Below, in pieces: positions 63,333 to 64,000 of a stretch of DNA of 64,000 nucleotides. A model generated the notes under the pieces. The model was not told the DNA's origin, did not search any database, and worked only from the letters and a program-made list of their open reading frames with translations. The translations under genes and the position numbers were made by a program. Each line of letters opens with the position of its first letter. The stretch's first letter is position 1. Origin of the DNA: Oscillospiraceae bacterium (lineage in GTDB: Bacteria; Bacillota; Clostridia; Oscillospirales; Ruminococcaceae); assembly GCA_021200565.1 (NCBI GenBank), contig JAJQGJ010000006.1:104270-168269 (forward strand), read 5' to 3'.

Positions 63333-63983
63333 ATGAAAACAGGAATTGTCGATGTCGGTGGCGGAATGAGAGGAATCTACGCCTGTGGTGTCATGGACTA
63401 TTGTATGGAGCACGGCATAAGCTTTGACCTCGCAATCGGAGTTTCAGCCGGAGCTGCAAATGTCTGCACGTTTCTTGCCGGACAAAAAGGCAGAAACTAT
63501 AAATTCTACACCGATTATAACCATCGTAAAGAATCCATGAGCCTTTCCAATCTGATCAGAAAAGGCTCGTACATAGATATGGACTACATTTATGGAGCTC
63601 TGAGTAATAGGGGTGGCGAATGCCCGTTTGACTTTGAAGCTCTCGGAAGAAATCCTACAGAGCTATTGGTTGTAGCTGAAAACGCCGTAACCGGTGAAGC
63701 AAAGTACTTTACCAAAGACTATATCAGCCAGGATAACCTTGACATCGTCAAAGCTTCCTGCTCAATTCCATATGTCAACAAACCATATTATGTTGATGGT
63801 GAGCCATATTTCGATGGAGCCCTTGGAGATCCTGTTCCGGTTGAAAAAGCAATCTCTATGGGCTGCGACAAGGTAGTTCTTATTCTCAGCAAGCCACGTG
63901 ATGTCTTAAGACTTCCTAAGCGTGACGTTGCAATAGCAAAGCGAATCAGAAAGACCAGCTATAAAAAGTCAATAGCAAAATAG
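63333..63983 (+). CDS. Patatin-like phospholipase, short at the C-terminus
   Basis: The 216-residue protein has all catalytic parts of the bacterial patatin (YjjU-like) family: the oxyanion loop DVGGGMRG near residue 8, the nucleophile serine in GVSAGAANV near 46, and the catalytic Asp in FDGALGDP near 168. The family cleaves acyl chains from lipids. Relatives are usually about 280 residues, and the reading stops at TAG 63981-63983 inside the expected C-terminal helical region, so this copy is short by about 60 residues. ATG 63333 follows AAAGAGGG by 7 bases. It is co-transcribed with the cluster-less radical-SAM paralogue. Confidence 0.85.
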   Translation: MKTGIVDVGGGMRGIYACGVMDYCMEHGISFDLAIGVSAGAANVCTFLAGQKGRNYKFYTDYNHRKESMSLSNLIRKGSYIDMDYIYGALSNRGGECPFDFEALGRNPTELLVVAENAVTGEAKYFTKDYISQDNLDIVKASCSIPYVNKPYYVDGEPYFDGALGDPVPVEKAISMGCDKVVLILSKPRDVLRLPKRDVAIAKRIRKTSYKKSIAK

Positions 63984-64000
63984 AAGAAAAATAAGAAGGA

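Noticed and set aside
1..64000. Mobile elements or CRISPR arrays
   Set aside because: No transposase, integrase, terminal repeats or regularly spaced repeats were seen; gene content and codon use look uniform.

Overview
The window reads as ordinary chromosome of a low-to-mid GC, spore-forming Firmicute of class Clostridia, most likely an anaerobic fibre-using member of the Oscillospiraceae/Ruminococcaceae. This is inferred from the Firmicutes order pyrH-frr-uppS-cdsA-dxr-rseP-ispG-polC, a PolC-type replicative polymerase, a YlmC/YmxH-family protein, SpoIID and a SpoIIM-like protein, strong GGAGG ribosome sites, and three glycoside hydrolases (GH39, GH3, GH30). No phage, transposon, CRISPR array or rRNA is visible. 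One tRNA gene, Arg(CCU), is present.

Layout. 1-2750: a MarR repressor and two ABC exporter half-subunits on the minus strand, the second running off the left edge. 2937-5587: three membrane proteins (TPR protein, SpoIIM-like, DUF624/YesL-like). 5651-7327: a 59-residue small protein on the minus strand, pyridoxal kinase and trmL. 7415-11151: the pgk-tpiA-gpmI glycolytic operon. 11183-16100: mtaB, an HPr-like protein without the phosphorylatable histidine, a D,D-carboxypeptidase-like protein that has lost its catalytic motifs, pgi and a small P-loop protein. 16198-20066: yceD-rpmF, then der-plsY-gpsA. 20188-30771: the pyrH to polC translation, lipid, isoprenoid and replication run. 30858-33291: a conserved unknown protein behind a sigma-E-like promoter, ymxH, and an isolated unknown protein. 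33325-37194: divergent GH39 and GH3 genes. 37366-43473: mnmA, a TtcA-like protein, a beta-helix carbohydrate-binding protein, trpS, ychF and tRNA-Arg. 43613-49107: spoIID, then a minus-strand operon with proB and proA. 49434-60579: a membrane-anchored GH30 enzyme and two MacB-type ABC systems flanking a convergent Rrf2 regulator/cysK pair. 60706-63983: a radical SAM/SPASM enzyme divergent from a cluster-less paralogue of itself and a short patatin-like lipase.

How the parts work together. Glycolysis, glycerolipid synthesis (plsY, gpsA, cdsA), the MEP isoprenoid route (dxr, ispG) with UppS, tRNA modification (trmL, mtaB, mnmA) and proline synthesis form the housekeeping core. The GH30 enzyme and the beta-helix protein are predicted to sit on the outer face of the membrane, while GH39 and GH3 lack signal peptides and probably cleave imported oligosaccharides. 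Sporulation is represented by spoIID, a spoIIM-like gene, ymxH and several sigma-E-like promoters.

The least explained parts are the radical SAM / pseudo-radical SAM / patatin locus with two matched inverted repeats in its divergent promoter region (60706-63983), the three-gene ABC system with an Ig-like surface subunit and an 11-bp direct repeat upstream (51169-55411), the motif-less D,D-carboxypeptidase homologue (13038-14177), and the unknown proteins at 30858 and 32122. All calls come from reading the sequence; no database search was run.
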